Below, in pieces: positions 38,822 to 46,083 of a stretch of 64,000 nt of DNA. Origin of the DNA: Eshraghiella sp045129695 (GTDB lineage Bacteria; Bacillota; Clostridia; Lachnospirales; Lachnospiraceae); contig JBGVJZ010000009.1 of assembly GCA_045129695.1 (NCBI GenBank), positions 44,529 to 108,528 of the forward strand, given 5' to 3'. Under the pieces are notes generated by a model. That model was not told the DNA's origin. It did no database searches and worked only from the letters and a program-made list of their open reading frames with translations. The position numbers were made by a program, and so were the translations under genes. Each line of letters opens with the position of its first letter. Position 1 is the stretch's first letter.

Positions 38822-39883
38822 TTATTCTTTATCTGATTTTTCTCTTAATTTAACCATATTTCTTGCCATGTATTTCTGATTAGTATCAATTGCCGCATAA
38901 TGCTTCTTAGTTGTATTAACATCATTATGTCCTAAAACATCTGCAACCAGATATATGTCACCGGTTTCCTGATACAGATTAGTACCATAGGTACTTCGCA
39001 TTTTATGAGGTGTAATTTTTTTAAGAGGTGTAACAATGGAAGCATATTTCTTGACCATAATCTCAACATTTCTTACCGAAATACGACTGTTTCTGTTGGA
39101 TAGAAAGAGTGCGTTTTCATGTCCAATCGCAGGATTTTTGGATTTACGCTCAATAAGATATTCATTCAAAGCCTCCGCAACCTCATCACCAAAATATACA
39201 TAAGCCTCATATCCGCCTTTTCTTACAACTTTAATTCTGCTTTTGTTAAAATCTACATCATTAATATCCAGTCCTACACATTCTGAGATACGTATTCCGG
39301 TCCCAAGTAGGAGAGTAAGTATTGCCAAGTCTCTGATTTTAAGCTGATCATGACGTTCCAACTGTTTTTTGGTAAGTCCATCACCTGATTCAACAGTATC
39401 GAGCAAATCTGCCACTTCATTTGGATCCAGTCTGACAATTGCCTTATCATGAAGCTTCGGCATATTAACCTGTAAAACAGGATTTTCATTAATCACTCTA
39501 TTTTTGTGATAATAATTGTACATGGAGCGAAGAGCGGAGAGCTTACGCTTGATTGCTCTTTCATTATTGGTATAGGTTTTTCCTTCTTTTTCATACAATT
39601 TAATGTAATCAAGATATTCTTCAATATCATATGACTTAATATCAGACAAAATGGAAATAGGAAAGTCATGAATATTCATATCCCGGCATGTGGAATTGTT
39701 ACCATGAAGGAACTCAAAGAAGGTTTTAATGTCAATTGCATAAGCAATAATTGTTCTTGGTGCATTCATGTATTCAATTCCACGAAAATAATCCATCAAA
39801 AAAGCCGGAAGCTCCTTCTGAAGCTTTCTTAATTTAATTACTGACTGTTGTTTTTCCTGTTCATGATAGGTTAGTTCAGCCAT
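38822..39883 (-). CDS. XerC/XerD-like tyrosine recombinase
   Basis: The 353-residue protein has an N-terminal SAM-like core-binding domain (about residues 25-130) and a C-terminal catalytic domain with the complete set R198 (TGIRISE), K222 (RKGG), H293 and R296 (PHKMR), H319 (LGHND) and Y329 (KHYAA). Length and motifs fit chromosome-dimer type Xer recombinases rather than long phage integrases. It lies 460 bases before the left end of the filamentous prophage. It may be the host's own enzyme, which such phages commonly borrow. No accessory excisionase is seen. Confidence 0.88.
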   Translation of the reverse strand: MAELTYHEQEKQQSVIKLRKLQKELPAFLMDYFRGIEYMNAPRTIIAYAIDIKTFFEFLHGNNSTCRDMNIHDFPISILSDIKSYDIEEYLDYIKLYEKEGKTYTNNERAIKRKLSALRSMYNYYHKNRVINENPVLQVNMPKLHDKAIVRLDPNEVADLLDTVESGDGLTKKQLERHDQLKIRDLAILTLLLGTGIRISECVGLDINDVDFNKSRIKVVRKGGYEAYVYFGDEVAEALNEYLIERKSKNPAIGHENALFLSNRNSRISVRNVEIMVKKYASIVTPLKKITPHKMRSTYGTNLYQETGDIYLVADVLGHNDVNTTKKHYAAIDTNQKYMARNMVKLREKSDKE

Positions 39884-40004
39884 TCAATAATCATCGTCCT
39901 TTACTAAAATTTATTTAATTAATTCTATCATAATAATTATTAATTGTCATTTCATTTGTAATTTGTTATTATTATAAAAAGAAAACCTTTGGGAGGATAA
40001 AATT

Positions 40005-40244
40005 ATGGAATTTGATAGAACTTCACGTGGCGATTGTTTTTTCTGTTGGGCATGGAATCTTGAATCAATTCTTGATACATTAATTGATTATGGCTGTGAA
40101 ATTACCAGTGTAACACCTGTAACATACATATGGCTGCCATTTTTTACTTTTGCATTAAGATATTCCATTACATACGTTCAGCCATTATATGATGAGGATG
40201 AAGAAATCGACACAGATAATGAAACATCCGAAGAATCAAAATAA
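40005..40244 (+). CDS. Small hypothetical protein
   Basis: A 79-residue protein with a good ribosome binding site (GGGAGG). It has a Cys/Trp-containing start (DCFFCWAWNLESIL), a hydrophobic segment around residues 43-58 and a very acidic tail (DEDEEIDTDNETSEE). A terminator follows. I do not recognise it. It lies between the recombinase and the phage left repeat, so it could be host or mobile. Confidence 0.6.
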   Translation: MEFDRTSRGDCFFCWAWNLESILDTLIDYGCEITSVTPVTYIWLPFFTFALRYSITYVQPLYDEDEEIDTDNETSEESK

Positions 40245-40258
40245 TTAGTTACAATTTA

Positions 40259-40303
40259 ACCTGAATGTTAATTAATTTTTTTAGTTAACATTCAGGTTTT
40301 TGT
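40259..40303 (+). terminator. Terminator after the 79-residue gene
   Basis: A 13-base-pair stem (40259-40271 with 40285-40297) with a T-rich loop is followed by TTTTTG. It closes the small gene just before the prophage boundary. Confidence 0.8.
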
Positions 40304-40345
40304 TATAAAAAATTCGATTAGGAGAGCAAAAGCTGCTTTATTAAT

Positions 40346-40468
40346 AATTTCGCTAAACTCACAGCGGTTTAACGCTGTTTTGCAAGGACTGGTTTTTTAA
40401 TATTCCCGTATCCAGTCCGACCCCATAGGGGATGCAAAATTGCGTTAAATAAGCAGTTTGGCGAAATT
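40346..40468 (+). other. Branched long hairpin, candidate phage origin, packaging signal or folded attP
   Basis: The ends pair over 14 bases (40346-40359 with 40455-40468, one G-T). Inside, TAACGC pairs with GCGTTA (40370-40375/40442-40447), TTTTGCA with TGCAAAA (40378-40384/40433-40439), GGACTGG with CCAGTCC (40386-40392/40412-40418), and a CCCC-ATA-GGGG hairpin sits at 40421-40431. An alternative hairpin CAGCG/CGCTG (40362-40366/40373-40377) competes with one arm. This nested fork resembles the kind of structure formed by single-stranded filamentous phage DNA. No gene is present between 40245 and 40643. Confidence 0.6.
40348..40374 (+). repeat. Left candidate att repeat of the prophage
   Basis: TTTCGCTAAACTCA (40348-40361) and GGTTTAACG (40366-40374) recur in the same order at the right end (49618-49640), with 13 of 14 and 9 of 9 matches, but with four extra bases between them here. 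The arms have a T(A)AACT end reminiscent of XerD-type arms of dif sites. Confidence 0.5.
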
Positions 40469-40500
40469 GTCAAGTAAAGGGGCGTCATAAGGAATTATTT

Positions 40501-40555
40501 AATCCTCTTAACTTGATTGTTCAGTTCTGAATAATCAGGTTAGGAGGATTTTTTT
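40501..40555 (+). terminator. Strong long-stem terminator in the phage intergenic region
   Basis: A roughly 22-base-pair near-perfect stem, opening with AATCCTC and closing with GAGGATT, is followed by seven T residues. In the circular phage it would stop transcription arriving from the rep/regulator end. Confidence 0.85.
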
Positions 40556-40643
40556 ATGCAGAAAAACAGGCGGTTTATCAATTCCGGATAAAATAAATTT
40601 TTTGTGCTGGTAGATTTTTTTTAGGGATTGAGGTGTAAAAAAA

Positions 40644-40970
40644 ATGGCATTGATATATAAAGGCAAAAAATCATTACATGTAATATTAAGTGATTTATGT
40701 AAAGTGCATAATATTCCAAATGTAACATTAAAAAGTTGTCAATATAAAAAGTATCGTTGTTCCGAATTTCTTACTTATGATTTTTATGGCGAAGATGATC
40801 GTTGTTTTTATGAAGTGATTCTTTATTGTGGTGCTTATTATTCTTTTTCATTGAATTATTATGACGAAGATGAACAATGTTTTATACGAAAATTTCGCTA
40901 TGTTTTTTCTGATATGGATGAACTTTACAGGCATGTTGAAACGGAACGGAATTTAAATTTAAAAAAATAA
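40644..40970 (+). CDS. Phage hypothetical protein, 108 residues
   Basis: The first gene after the intergenic region. The protein is basic at the start (IYKGKKSLHVILSDLCKVH) and Tyr/Phe/Cys/Asp-rich in the middle. I do not recognise it. It has a GAGGTG site and is spaced 17 bases from the next gene. Its position suggests an early function in replication or its control. Confidence 0.65.
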   Translation: MALIYKGKKSLHVILSDLCKVHNIPNVTLKSCQYKKYRCSEFLTYDFYGEDDRCFYEVILYCGAYYSFSLNYYDEDEQCFIRKFRYVFSDMDELYRHVETERNLNLKK

Positions 40971-40987
40971 TTGAAGGAGTAAAAAAA

Positions 40988-41386
40988 ATGAAAGCATTTG
41001 TTGAGATGGAATATAGGGGATATGAAGAGAATCCTTATGAGATGGTTGTGGGCGGTAGTATCCGTAAAGGTATTAGCAAGGTTCTTGTTTTCTTAGACGA
41101 GAACATGCAGATAATCAAGGTGTCTATACCTAAGGACAGCACGCTTGATATATCTGGTCTTAAGGAAAAGGAGAGTTACTCTGTTGAGCTAGATGTTAAG
41201 ATGACACCTATAGTTAAAGGCACTAATGTAAGTCAGAAACAGTTCCAGACGTATTTTCAAATCATTAATATCATGCCTTTTAAGCTTAATAATACATCAG
41301 GTGGTGCAGCTGCTTCATCAGCTCCGGTTGTTCCGGTTGCTTCGCATGATAATAGTAAAAAAAATAAGGAAAAAGAGGTATTCTAA
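40988..41386 (+). CDS. Candidate single-stranded DNA-binding protein of the phage
   Basis: A 132-residue protein with a predicted compact beta-rich body (about residues 1-95) and a flexible Ala/Ser/Pro tail ending KEKEVF. Filamentous phages need a small ssDNA-binding protein (pV of M13) encoded near the early genes, and this is the best candidate by size, position and composition. There is no sequence-level proof. It has a strong AAGGAG site. Confidence 0.5.
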   Translation: MKAFVEMEYRGYEENPYEMVVGGSIRKGISKVLVFLDENMQIIKVSIPKDSTLDISGLKEKESYSVELDVKMTPIVKGTNVSQKQFQTYFQIINIMPFKLNNTSGGAAASSAPVVPVASHDNSKKNKEKEVF

Positions 41387-41389
41387 GGC

Positions 41390-41599
41390 ATGATATTTTT
41401 TATATTAATAATACTTTTTCAGCTAATTGATACTGTGTTTTTGTTCCAACTTGTAAGAATTGTTAAGAATAACAACAATGTATCTAAAAACACTGTATAT
41501 GTTCCGTCTGCTAAGCCAGTGATTGAGGAAAAGCCACTTACCAGAGAGGATGTTGTAAATATTCTTGTTGAAGCCGGATTAAGAAAGGGGGCTGAATAA
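41390..41599 (+). CDS. Phage small membrane protein, 69 residues
   Basis: A single hydrophobic N-terminal span (about residues 2-24) is followed by a short soluble tail ending 'LTREDVVNILVEAGLRKGAE'. It begins 3 bases after the preceding gene and is followed immediately by another small gene. Function unknown. Confidence 0.6.
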   Translation: MIFFILIILFQLIDTVFLFQLVRIVKNNNNVSKNTVYVPSAKPVIEEKPLTREDVVNILVEAGLRKGAE

Positions 41600-41600
41600 T

Positions 41601-41861
41601 ATGTCATTTGCGTATGTATTTAAAATTTCGCCCGAACTTGTTAATCGTATAGAGGATGCAAGACGTCATCATAAGGTTAAATACGGAGATATGGGTATTA
41701 ATTCGACGTTTGAACTTTTTTTAAGTTATATGCTTATTCTTTATTTCGATGATGATTCTGAAATAATTGAAGATGCTCTTGTTGATTTATGTGTAACGTG
41801 TGGTTTTGACTATGAAGGTGAAGAACTGGAGGGTGTTGATGATGGGTTCAATGACTTTTGA
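41601..41861 (+). CDS. Phage hypothetical protein, 86 residues
   Basis: A soluble, acidic protein with 'ELVNRIEDARRHHKVKYGDMGINSTFELFLSYML' that may form helices like a small ribbon-helix-helix or helical regulator; I cannot assign it. It follows an AAAGGGGG site and overlaps the next gene. Confidence 0.6.
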   Translation: MSFAYVFKISPELVNRIEDARRHHKVKYGDMGINSTFELFLSYMLILYFDDDSEIIEDALVDLCVTCGFDYEGEELEGVDDGFNDF

Positions 41862-42015
41862 TTTTTCGGTTGTTGCAACTAATCCGGATGATACTGTTTA
41901 TTACATAGAAGTTAATGCGGAATCGTTGTTTAAGGCTGCGGAGCTTGGTTTAAAGCTGTTGAGAGAGCATCATCCTGACGCGGAATTTGTTAGTTTAGTT
42001 GTTTTGTTTGGTTGA
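41842..42015 (+). CDS. Phage hypothetical protein, about 57 residues
   Basis: The GGAGGG site at 41828-41833 points to the adjacent ATGs at 41839/41842, not the far upstream start at 41800. The product, with 'DDTVYYIEVNAESLFKAAELGLKLLREHHPDAEF', is a small soluble alpha/beta protein of unknown role. It ends the first phage gene block. Confidence 0.55.
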   Translation: MGSMTFDFSVVATNPDDTVYYIEVNAESLFKAAELGLKLLREHHPDAEFVSLVVLFG

Positions 42016-42077
42016 TATAGTAATAAAAATTTCATCCTTGTAGGAGATTAGTAAATGTTGGTTTAGTGCTAAATAAA

Positions 42078-42217
42078 AAAGCCACTGTTTATAGGGTAAG
42101 CATACAGTAGAAGGCTTTCCAATATTTATTCCTAACTTGAAAAATCCCCTCAGAATTCAGTCCTTCTGAGGGGAAATCCTTATAAAAAAAAGAAAATCCC
42201 CTCGGAATTACCGAGGG
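42078..42217 (-). terminator. Three consecutive hairpin terminators below the opposite-strand gene
   Basis: Three stems lie in a row: AAGCC/GGCTT with an inner ACTGT/ACAGT (about 42079-42115), TCCCCTCAGAA/TTCTGAGGGGA (42145-42174) and CCCTCGG/CCGAGGG (42199-42217). Each is followed by a T-run when read on the minus strand. The last stem includes the final codons and stop of the minus-strand gene. They also separate the early and structural plus-strand blocks. Confidence 0.75.
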
Positions 42218-42408
42218 AGATAAGTGTTACTTGCGTTTATTCTTTTTTTTTTTTTTTTTAGTTCTTTTTTCATTTTATAATTTATTCTTTTTGTAATTCT
42301 AATTTTTTGAATTATTAAAATCGGTAAAGCTATACTTGCTGTTGTTGTTATTAGACAAATAATTATTAATAATGTTGGTAGTAATGTGTTTTGCATAAAA
42401 TCAATCAT
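42208..42408 (-). CDS. Opposite-strand small membrane protein with A17 tract
   Basis: A 66-residue protein with one long hydrophobic span (about residues 8-33) and a Lys/Arg-rich tail. An excellent site (ATAGGAGATAACAA before ATG) supports translation. Its coding sequence contains 17 consecutive A residues (plus-strand T17 at 42243-42259) encoding five lysines, so strand slippage would change the C-terminal end. It is the only minus-strand gene of the phage. The architecture resembles small membrane toxins or immunity proteins, but this is inference. Confidence 0.6.
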   Translation of the reverse strand: MIDFMQNTLLPTLLIIICLITTTASIALPILIIQKIRITKRINYKMKKELKKKKKRINASNTYLPR

Positions 42409-42478
42409 TTGTTATCTCCTATCATTTTTTTAATCATTATATATCATATTATTGGAATATATCAACTGGAGGTTTTTT

Positions 42479-44542
42479 ATGAAATTAAATTTTATTAGAA
42501 AAATTGCATATGTTTTAACTTCTATTATGTTGATAGCTGCGTTTTTGTTGAATATATCATTGGTTTCTGTGAAGGCTGCGGAGGTATCGTCTCTTCCGGC
42601 TGATGTTGGTGTCGAGGTTACATATGACACTGATAATATTTATCTGACGTATGAAGGTGAATCTTTTACTATTAGCAGAAGTATGCTTCTTAATAGTAAT
42701 GCACCAACTGAATATAGTTATCCTGAATCATGGGCTAAGACTTGTGAGCTTGACCACTATGGTTATCAGATACCTTGTTCTTACTGGTTTTCGCCTTCTG
42801 AAATGAGTATTTATATTATGTGTTCTAGTCGACTTGCTGGAAACAGTCAATATAAATGGTTCTATGATGAATCATATTGTTATAAAGTACGCTCTTATAG
42901 TGATGGTTCTTTTTATTACACTGTTGATAATGCTATTTATTCGGGTAAGAATCGTGTTAGAACTTATAAGGTCGATTTGTCGGATATGTCATCTGTTTTA
43001 TATGGTTTTATAACTGATTCTAATGGTTCATCTTCAATTACTGTATCAGGATATCCTGATGATTTGGTATGTTTGTATAGCAATTATGATATATCCGGAT
43101 TCTATGATTCTAGTGCAGTGGATGTTTGCTATACGCCGGATTACTATTTTGATTACCAGTACTTGTTTTATGTTGATGAAGTGGGTTATACGTTTGTAGA
43201 TTCTGCAGCTCCGCTGGTATCTATAACTAATCCTGATCCGACACAAGCTTTATTGACTTTTAGTGATCTATGCAATAAGCATGTATATACCTCTGTTGAT
43301 GGCGTTGATTGGCTCGAGCAATATTCTGTATCTGGTATGTATTCGAATAATGCCAGTGTTAATTACAAGTGGTTTTATGATTCTGTAGGAGGTTCGTTTG
43401 TATATATACTTGTTTTTTCTAGTGATGTTAGTTTTGAAGATGAACCTTTGCTTACTCCTGATTATGGTAGTATTACGGATATTACAAATTCTTTGTATCA
43501 AAAGAATATTATTATTGCTCGAACTTCTTGGTATAAAGATTTTGGTTCTTTTTCTCTTCCTACTCGTTGGGAGACTATAGATTGGGATACTTTTTTATCT
43601 TATTTAGGAGATAAGGATATGCCTGGTTTATTAAATTATATAGATGGTGTTGAGGAGGGTGAAGAGATTAGAAAAATTATTGAGTCTATGTATGATGATT
43701 CACTATATACTAATTTAACTGATTTATACATGACTTATTATCGTTTTAATGATGATGGAACTTATCAGATTATAGAAAAAACTTCGCTTTATGGTTTTGT
43801 CTATTCTATTTATGAGGTTTTGTCTAATATTGATACTAGATTGGAGTTTTATTTTATCGATCTACATAGTGCTATAAAATCAGTATTTGATAATATCACA
43901 AATACTAACTTATATCTTGATAAGCTTATCGGTACAGTTAAGGATATTGATATACCGGATTATAACTATAATGAAAAGTTAAATGATATTAAGCAGCTTT
44001 TATTCAGTATTGACAGTCATATTACGTCAGGTGGTTCTTCATCCGGCTCGACATCTGATTCATTAACCGGATTTGTACCATTTGATGATTCGAATATTAT
44101 TAATCAGTTAACTGATATTAATACAGAGCTTGATGCTATTAAGGATGTGTCCATAGCTGATACTCTTGTCGGTATAACGGGAATGTTGACCCAGTTAACT
44201 GATATTAATACTGATTTGGATGCCATTAAGGCTACAACTTTAGCAGACTCTGTTACGGACGTATTTGATGATTTTGGTGACGATTTTATAGATGATTTTG
44301 GTGAGGTTATTGATTTTGTTGATGGTGCCGTCTCTGGTGTATCCGGTTCTGCTGATGGGGATATAGCAATACCTGTTCTTGAGAATACTTTGTCCTTTGA
44401 TTCTCAGGTTGTAAGCGGTACCGTATTTATTAATACTTTGGTTATGAAATTTTGGGATGTTATGGGCCCAATGCAGACAGTAACATTGTTAGGTGCTTCA
44501 TTCTTTGTGCTGCACATGGTAATCAGGAAGGGGATGTTTTAA
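42479..44542 (+). CDS. Large secreted, tail-anchored phage protein (pIII-like adsorption candidate)
   Basis: A 687-residue protein with a clear signal peptide (residues 1 to about 34, ending VKAAEV), a Tyr/Ser/Asp-rich extracytoplasmic body, a Gly/Ser linker near 517-531, two repeats of 'QLTDINT-LDAIK' (about 541-590), and a final hydrophobic span near 660-683 ending in IRKGMF. This is the layout of filamentous-phage pIII, which attaches to the host and caps the particle. The CTGGAGG site fits the ATG at 42479. Confidence 0.65.
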   Translation: MKLNFIRKIAYVLTSIMLIAAFLLNISLVSVKAAEVSSLPADVGVEVTYDTDNIYLTYEGESFTISRSMLLNSNAPTEYSYPESWAKTCELDHYGYQIPCSYWFSPSEMSIYIMCSSRLAGNSQYKWFYDESYCYKVRSYSDGSFYYTVDNAIYSGKNRVRTYKVDLSDMSSVLYGFITDSNGSSSITVSGYPDDLVCLYSNYDISGFYDSSAVDVCYTPDYYFDYQYLFYVDEVGYTFVDSAAPLVSITNPDPTQALLTFSDLCNKHVYTSVDGVDWLEQYSVSGMYSNNASVNYKWFYDSVGGSFVYILVFSSDVSFEDEPLLTPDYGSITDITNSLYQKNIIIARTSWYKDFGSFSLPTRWETIDWDTFLSYLGDKDMPGLLNYIDGVEEGEEIRKIIESMYDDSLYTNLTDLYMTYYRFNDDGTYQIIEKTSLYGFVYSIYEVLSNIDTRLEFYFIDLHSAIKSVFDNITNTNLYLDKLIGTVKDIDIPDYNYNEKLNDIKQLLFSIDSHITSGGSSSGSTSDSLTGFVPFDDSNIINQLTDINTELDAIKDVSIADTLVGITGMLTQLTDINTDLDAIKATTLADSVTDVFDDFGDDFIDDFGEVIDFVDGAVSGVSGSADGDIAIPVLENTLSFDSQVVSGTVFINTLVMKFWDVMGPMQTVTLLGASFFVLHMVIRKGMF

Positions 44543-44545
44543 TCC

Positions 44546-44695
44546 ATGAATAATAAATCTTTATACGTGATTCTTGGTGGTGTCCTGATTGTTATTGTCG
44601 GCATTGTTAATAACATGGTACATTTCATGCCTGACTTTATTGCACCATTTGTTCTTGTTATATATGGATTAAGCATCCTGTATATGTCCAGATAG
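44546..44695 (+). CDS. Phage tiny membrane protein, 49 residues
   Basis: Starts 3 bases after the pIII-like gene. The 49-residue product has two hydrophobic stretches (about residues 6-24 and 31-46). It may be a minor coat or tip protein comparable in role to pVI/pVII/pIX; this is inferred from position only. Confidence 0.6.
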   Translation: MNNKSLYVILGGVLIVIVGIVNNMVHFMPDFIAPFVLVIYGLSILYMSR

Positions 44696-44706
44696 GAGAG
44701 TGCTGC

Positions 44707-44868
44707 ATGATTAATGATTGTATTAATTATTTAGTTAAATTGTTTAAAGATTTTGTGGATAACTTGTCCAGCATGGAGCTGACAGAGGGTGTAACGCTGC
44801 TTGGTTTATTGTTGGCTGGTATTGTAATAGTATTTTTAATATCGTATACGTTTAATGGTAGAAAGTGA
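44707..44868 (+). CDS. Phage tiny membrane protein, 53 residues
   Basis: The 53-residue product has an N-terminal amphipathic stretch (INDCINYLVKLFKDFVDNL), one membrane span (about 30-47) and a short basic end (NGRK). This resembles coat-protein architecture. A GGAGAG site precedes it. Confidence 0.6.
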   Translation: MINDCINYLVKLFKDFVDNLSSMELTEGVTLLGLLLAGIVIVFLISYTFNGRK

Positions 44869-44881
44869 GTTGGGAGTTTTT

Positions 44882-45346
44882 ATGTTATTTTGGTTTATTG
44901 TTATTTTCTTTTTTGTTTTTTTTATTGTCAGTTTTATTTTGTATAGCTTTCTTGATGTCCGTTTTTGGGGTTGGATTTCTGCTTTTGCCGGTGTTATGTT
45001 TTTTTTGTTTCCTGTCCTTAATGTGTTTGTAGCTTATGTTGTTACTGATTCAATTGATGATGGAATATGTCCGGATCTTTTTATAACTGCTACAGCTGTA
45101 GAAGTTGATTATTATGAGTTCGTCTTTGATGATAATGGTGATGTTGTTGGTGTTGATATGGTTGATGATGATGGAAATATATTACGGTGTGTCGATGTAG
45201 ATGTAATAAGAAACGTTAATTATGATGATATTATGTTTGAGCGTATTGAATATGAATTACACGGGTTTATGTCTTATATATTTTATATGCCTGCTATTAC
45301 CAGATATAAATTATATTTTCCGGCAGATATGGGGGTGTGGAATTGA
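44882..45346 (+). CDS. Phage two-span membrane protein, 154 residues
   Basis: Two long hydrophobic spans occupy the first 55 or so residues, followed by a very Asp/Val-rich domain. The ATG at 44882 with GGGAG before it is preferred to 44855. I do not recognise it. The extracytoplasmic acidic domain suggests an assembly or host-interaction role. Confidence 0.55.
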   Translation: MLFWFIVIFFFVFFIVSFILYSFLDVRFWGWISAFAGVMFFLFPVLNVFVAYVVTDSIDDGICPDLFITATAVEVDYYEFVFDDNGDVVGVDMVDDDGNILRCVDVDVIRNVNYDDIMFERIEYELHGFMSYIFYMPAITRYKLYFPADMGVWN

Positions 45347-45435
45347 GTTATACGGATATTATATTGACATTGATTTTTGTTGTTTTACTTTGTAATGGTA
45401 CGTTGTTATTTAGTTTAAGGAGGAATAAGCGATGA
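45343..45435 (+). CDS. Phage micro-protein, 30 residues
   Basis: A TTG start overlapping the preceding stop, with a GGGGGTG site, opens a 30-residue single-span peptide with a basic end (SLRRNKR). Its stop overlaps the next ATG. M13 pVII and pIX tip proteins have similar size, so it is plausible as a cap protein. Confidence 0.5.
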   Translation: MSYTDIILTLIFVVLLCNGTLLFSLRRNKR

Positions 45436-45602
45436 TAGAGCTTGTATTGGATTTTTTGGGTATCAATTATACAATAGTTTGGACTGATACGTTGATGGAA
45501 TCTGTTCTGCCGGTGATTATATGTCTTGCCTGTGTATTTGCTTTTTATCTGTTCTTAACTTTTTTTGAATTTTTAAAAACTGTCCTGAAGCGGAGGGAAT
45601 AG
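45432..45602 (+). CDS. Phage tiny membrane protein, 56 residues
   Basis: The 56-residue product has one strong membrane span (about residues 23-45) and a basic C-terminus (KTVLKRRE). A good AAGGAGG site precedes its ATG, which overlaps the stop of the 30-residue gene. Confidence 0.6.
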   Translation: MIELVLDFLGINYTIVWTDTLMESVLPVIICLACVFAFYLFLTFFEFLKTVLKRRE

Positions 45603-45603
45603 C

Positions 45604-45804
45604 ATGACTGATGTTATGGATATTACTGGAACGACCGGAGATGAGTTTTTCGGTCAAATGAATCAGATTAGTGATTTTATTTTGGGTATGTTTACCAAAG
45701 CATGGACAGCGATAAATTCTAACTGGCTGTTATCATTGTCTTTTGCGATAACGATTGTATATGTTGTCGTTGTTATTTTTCAACGCGTTAAACATATTAA
45801 ATAA
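45604..45804 (+). CDS. Phage coat-like protein, 66 residues
   Basis: It has an acidic N-terminus (MTDVMDITGTTGDEF), an amphipathic middle, a hydrophobic span (about residues 42-60) and a basic end (QRVKHIK). That order, acidic-hydrophobic-basic, is the inovirus coat layout. It may be a minor coat protein or a paralogue of the following gene product. Confidence 0.6.
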   Translation: MTDVMDITGTTGDEFFGQMNQISDFILGMFTKAWTAINSNWLLSLSFAITIVYVVVVIFQRVKHIK

Positions 45805-45825
45805 TTAAGAAAGGAGAGTTGTGCT

Positions 45826-46017
45826 ATGGAAGGTGCAGCAACAAGTGCTATGACAGAGTTTTTATCTACAATGACTGAGGTTGCAACATGGCTTTTTGGT
45901 CAGGTTACTACTGTTGGTAACACAATCATGGATACACCATACCTTTTGGTTGGTACCGGTATATTCTTGGTTGGCGGTGCTATCGGTATCTTTGGACGTC
46001 TTTTGACCAAGCACTAA
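45826..46017 (+). CDS. Candidate major coat protein of the filamentous phage
   Basis: This 63-residue protein is rich in small residues, with an amphipathic N-terminal half (MEGAATSAMTEFLSTM), a Gly/Ala-rich span (about 38-56) and a basic end (GRLLTKH) that could face the ssDNA. It has the strongest ribosome binding site of the block (AAAGGAGAG) and is followed at once by a terminator, as the major coat gene is in M13. No cleavable signal peptide is obvious. Confidence 0.65.
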   Translation: MEGAATSAMTEFLSTMTEVATWLFGQVTTVGNTIMDTPYLLVGTGIFLVGGAIGIFGRLLTKH

Positions 46018-46031
46018 TTTTTTTCTGAAAA

Positions 46032-46066
46032 CTTCTTTCCGGACATTCTCCGGAGAGAGGTTTTTT
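46032..46066 (+). terminator. Terminator after the coat-protein gene
   Basis: A stem around CCGGA...TCCGG with G-T-rich flanks is followed by TTTTTT, directly after the coat gene. It probably raises coat mRNA relative to the downstream genes. Confidence 0.7.
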
Positions 46067-46083
46067 GAAACTGGAGGTTTTTA

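Noticed and set aside
40346..40468. A retron msr-msd or other reverse-transcriptase-linked RNA.
   Set aside because: The element is strongly folded, but no reverse transcriptase gene is present in the window. Phage DNA structure explains it better.
42047..42064. A three-codon frame (Met-Leu-Val-stop) after a good AGGAG site, as a leader peptide.
   Set aside because: It could signal attenuation with the adjacent hairpins, but the hairpins have T-runs mainly on the opposite strand and the match is too short to support.
43046..43580. Several 60-77 residue frames inside the pIII-like gene.
   Set aside because: They are shadows of the 687-residue coding sequence without their own start signals.
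45604..46017. A holin or bacteriocin operon as explanation for the tiny membrane proteins.
   Set aside because: No lysin, immunity or ABC exporter gene is present, and the adjacent Zot ATPase and Rep gene favour a filamentous phage.
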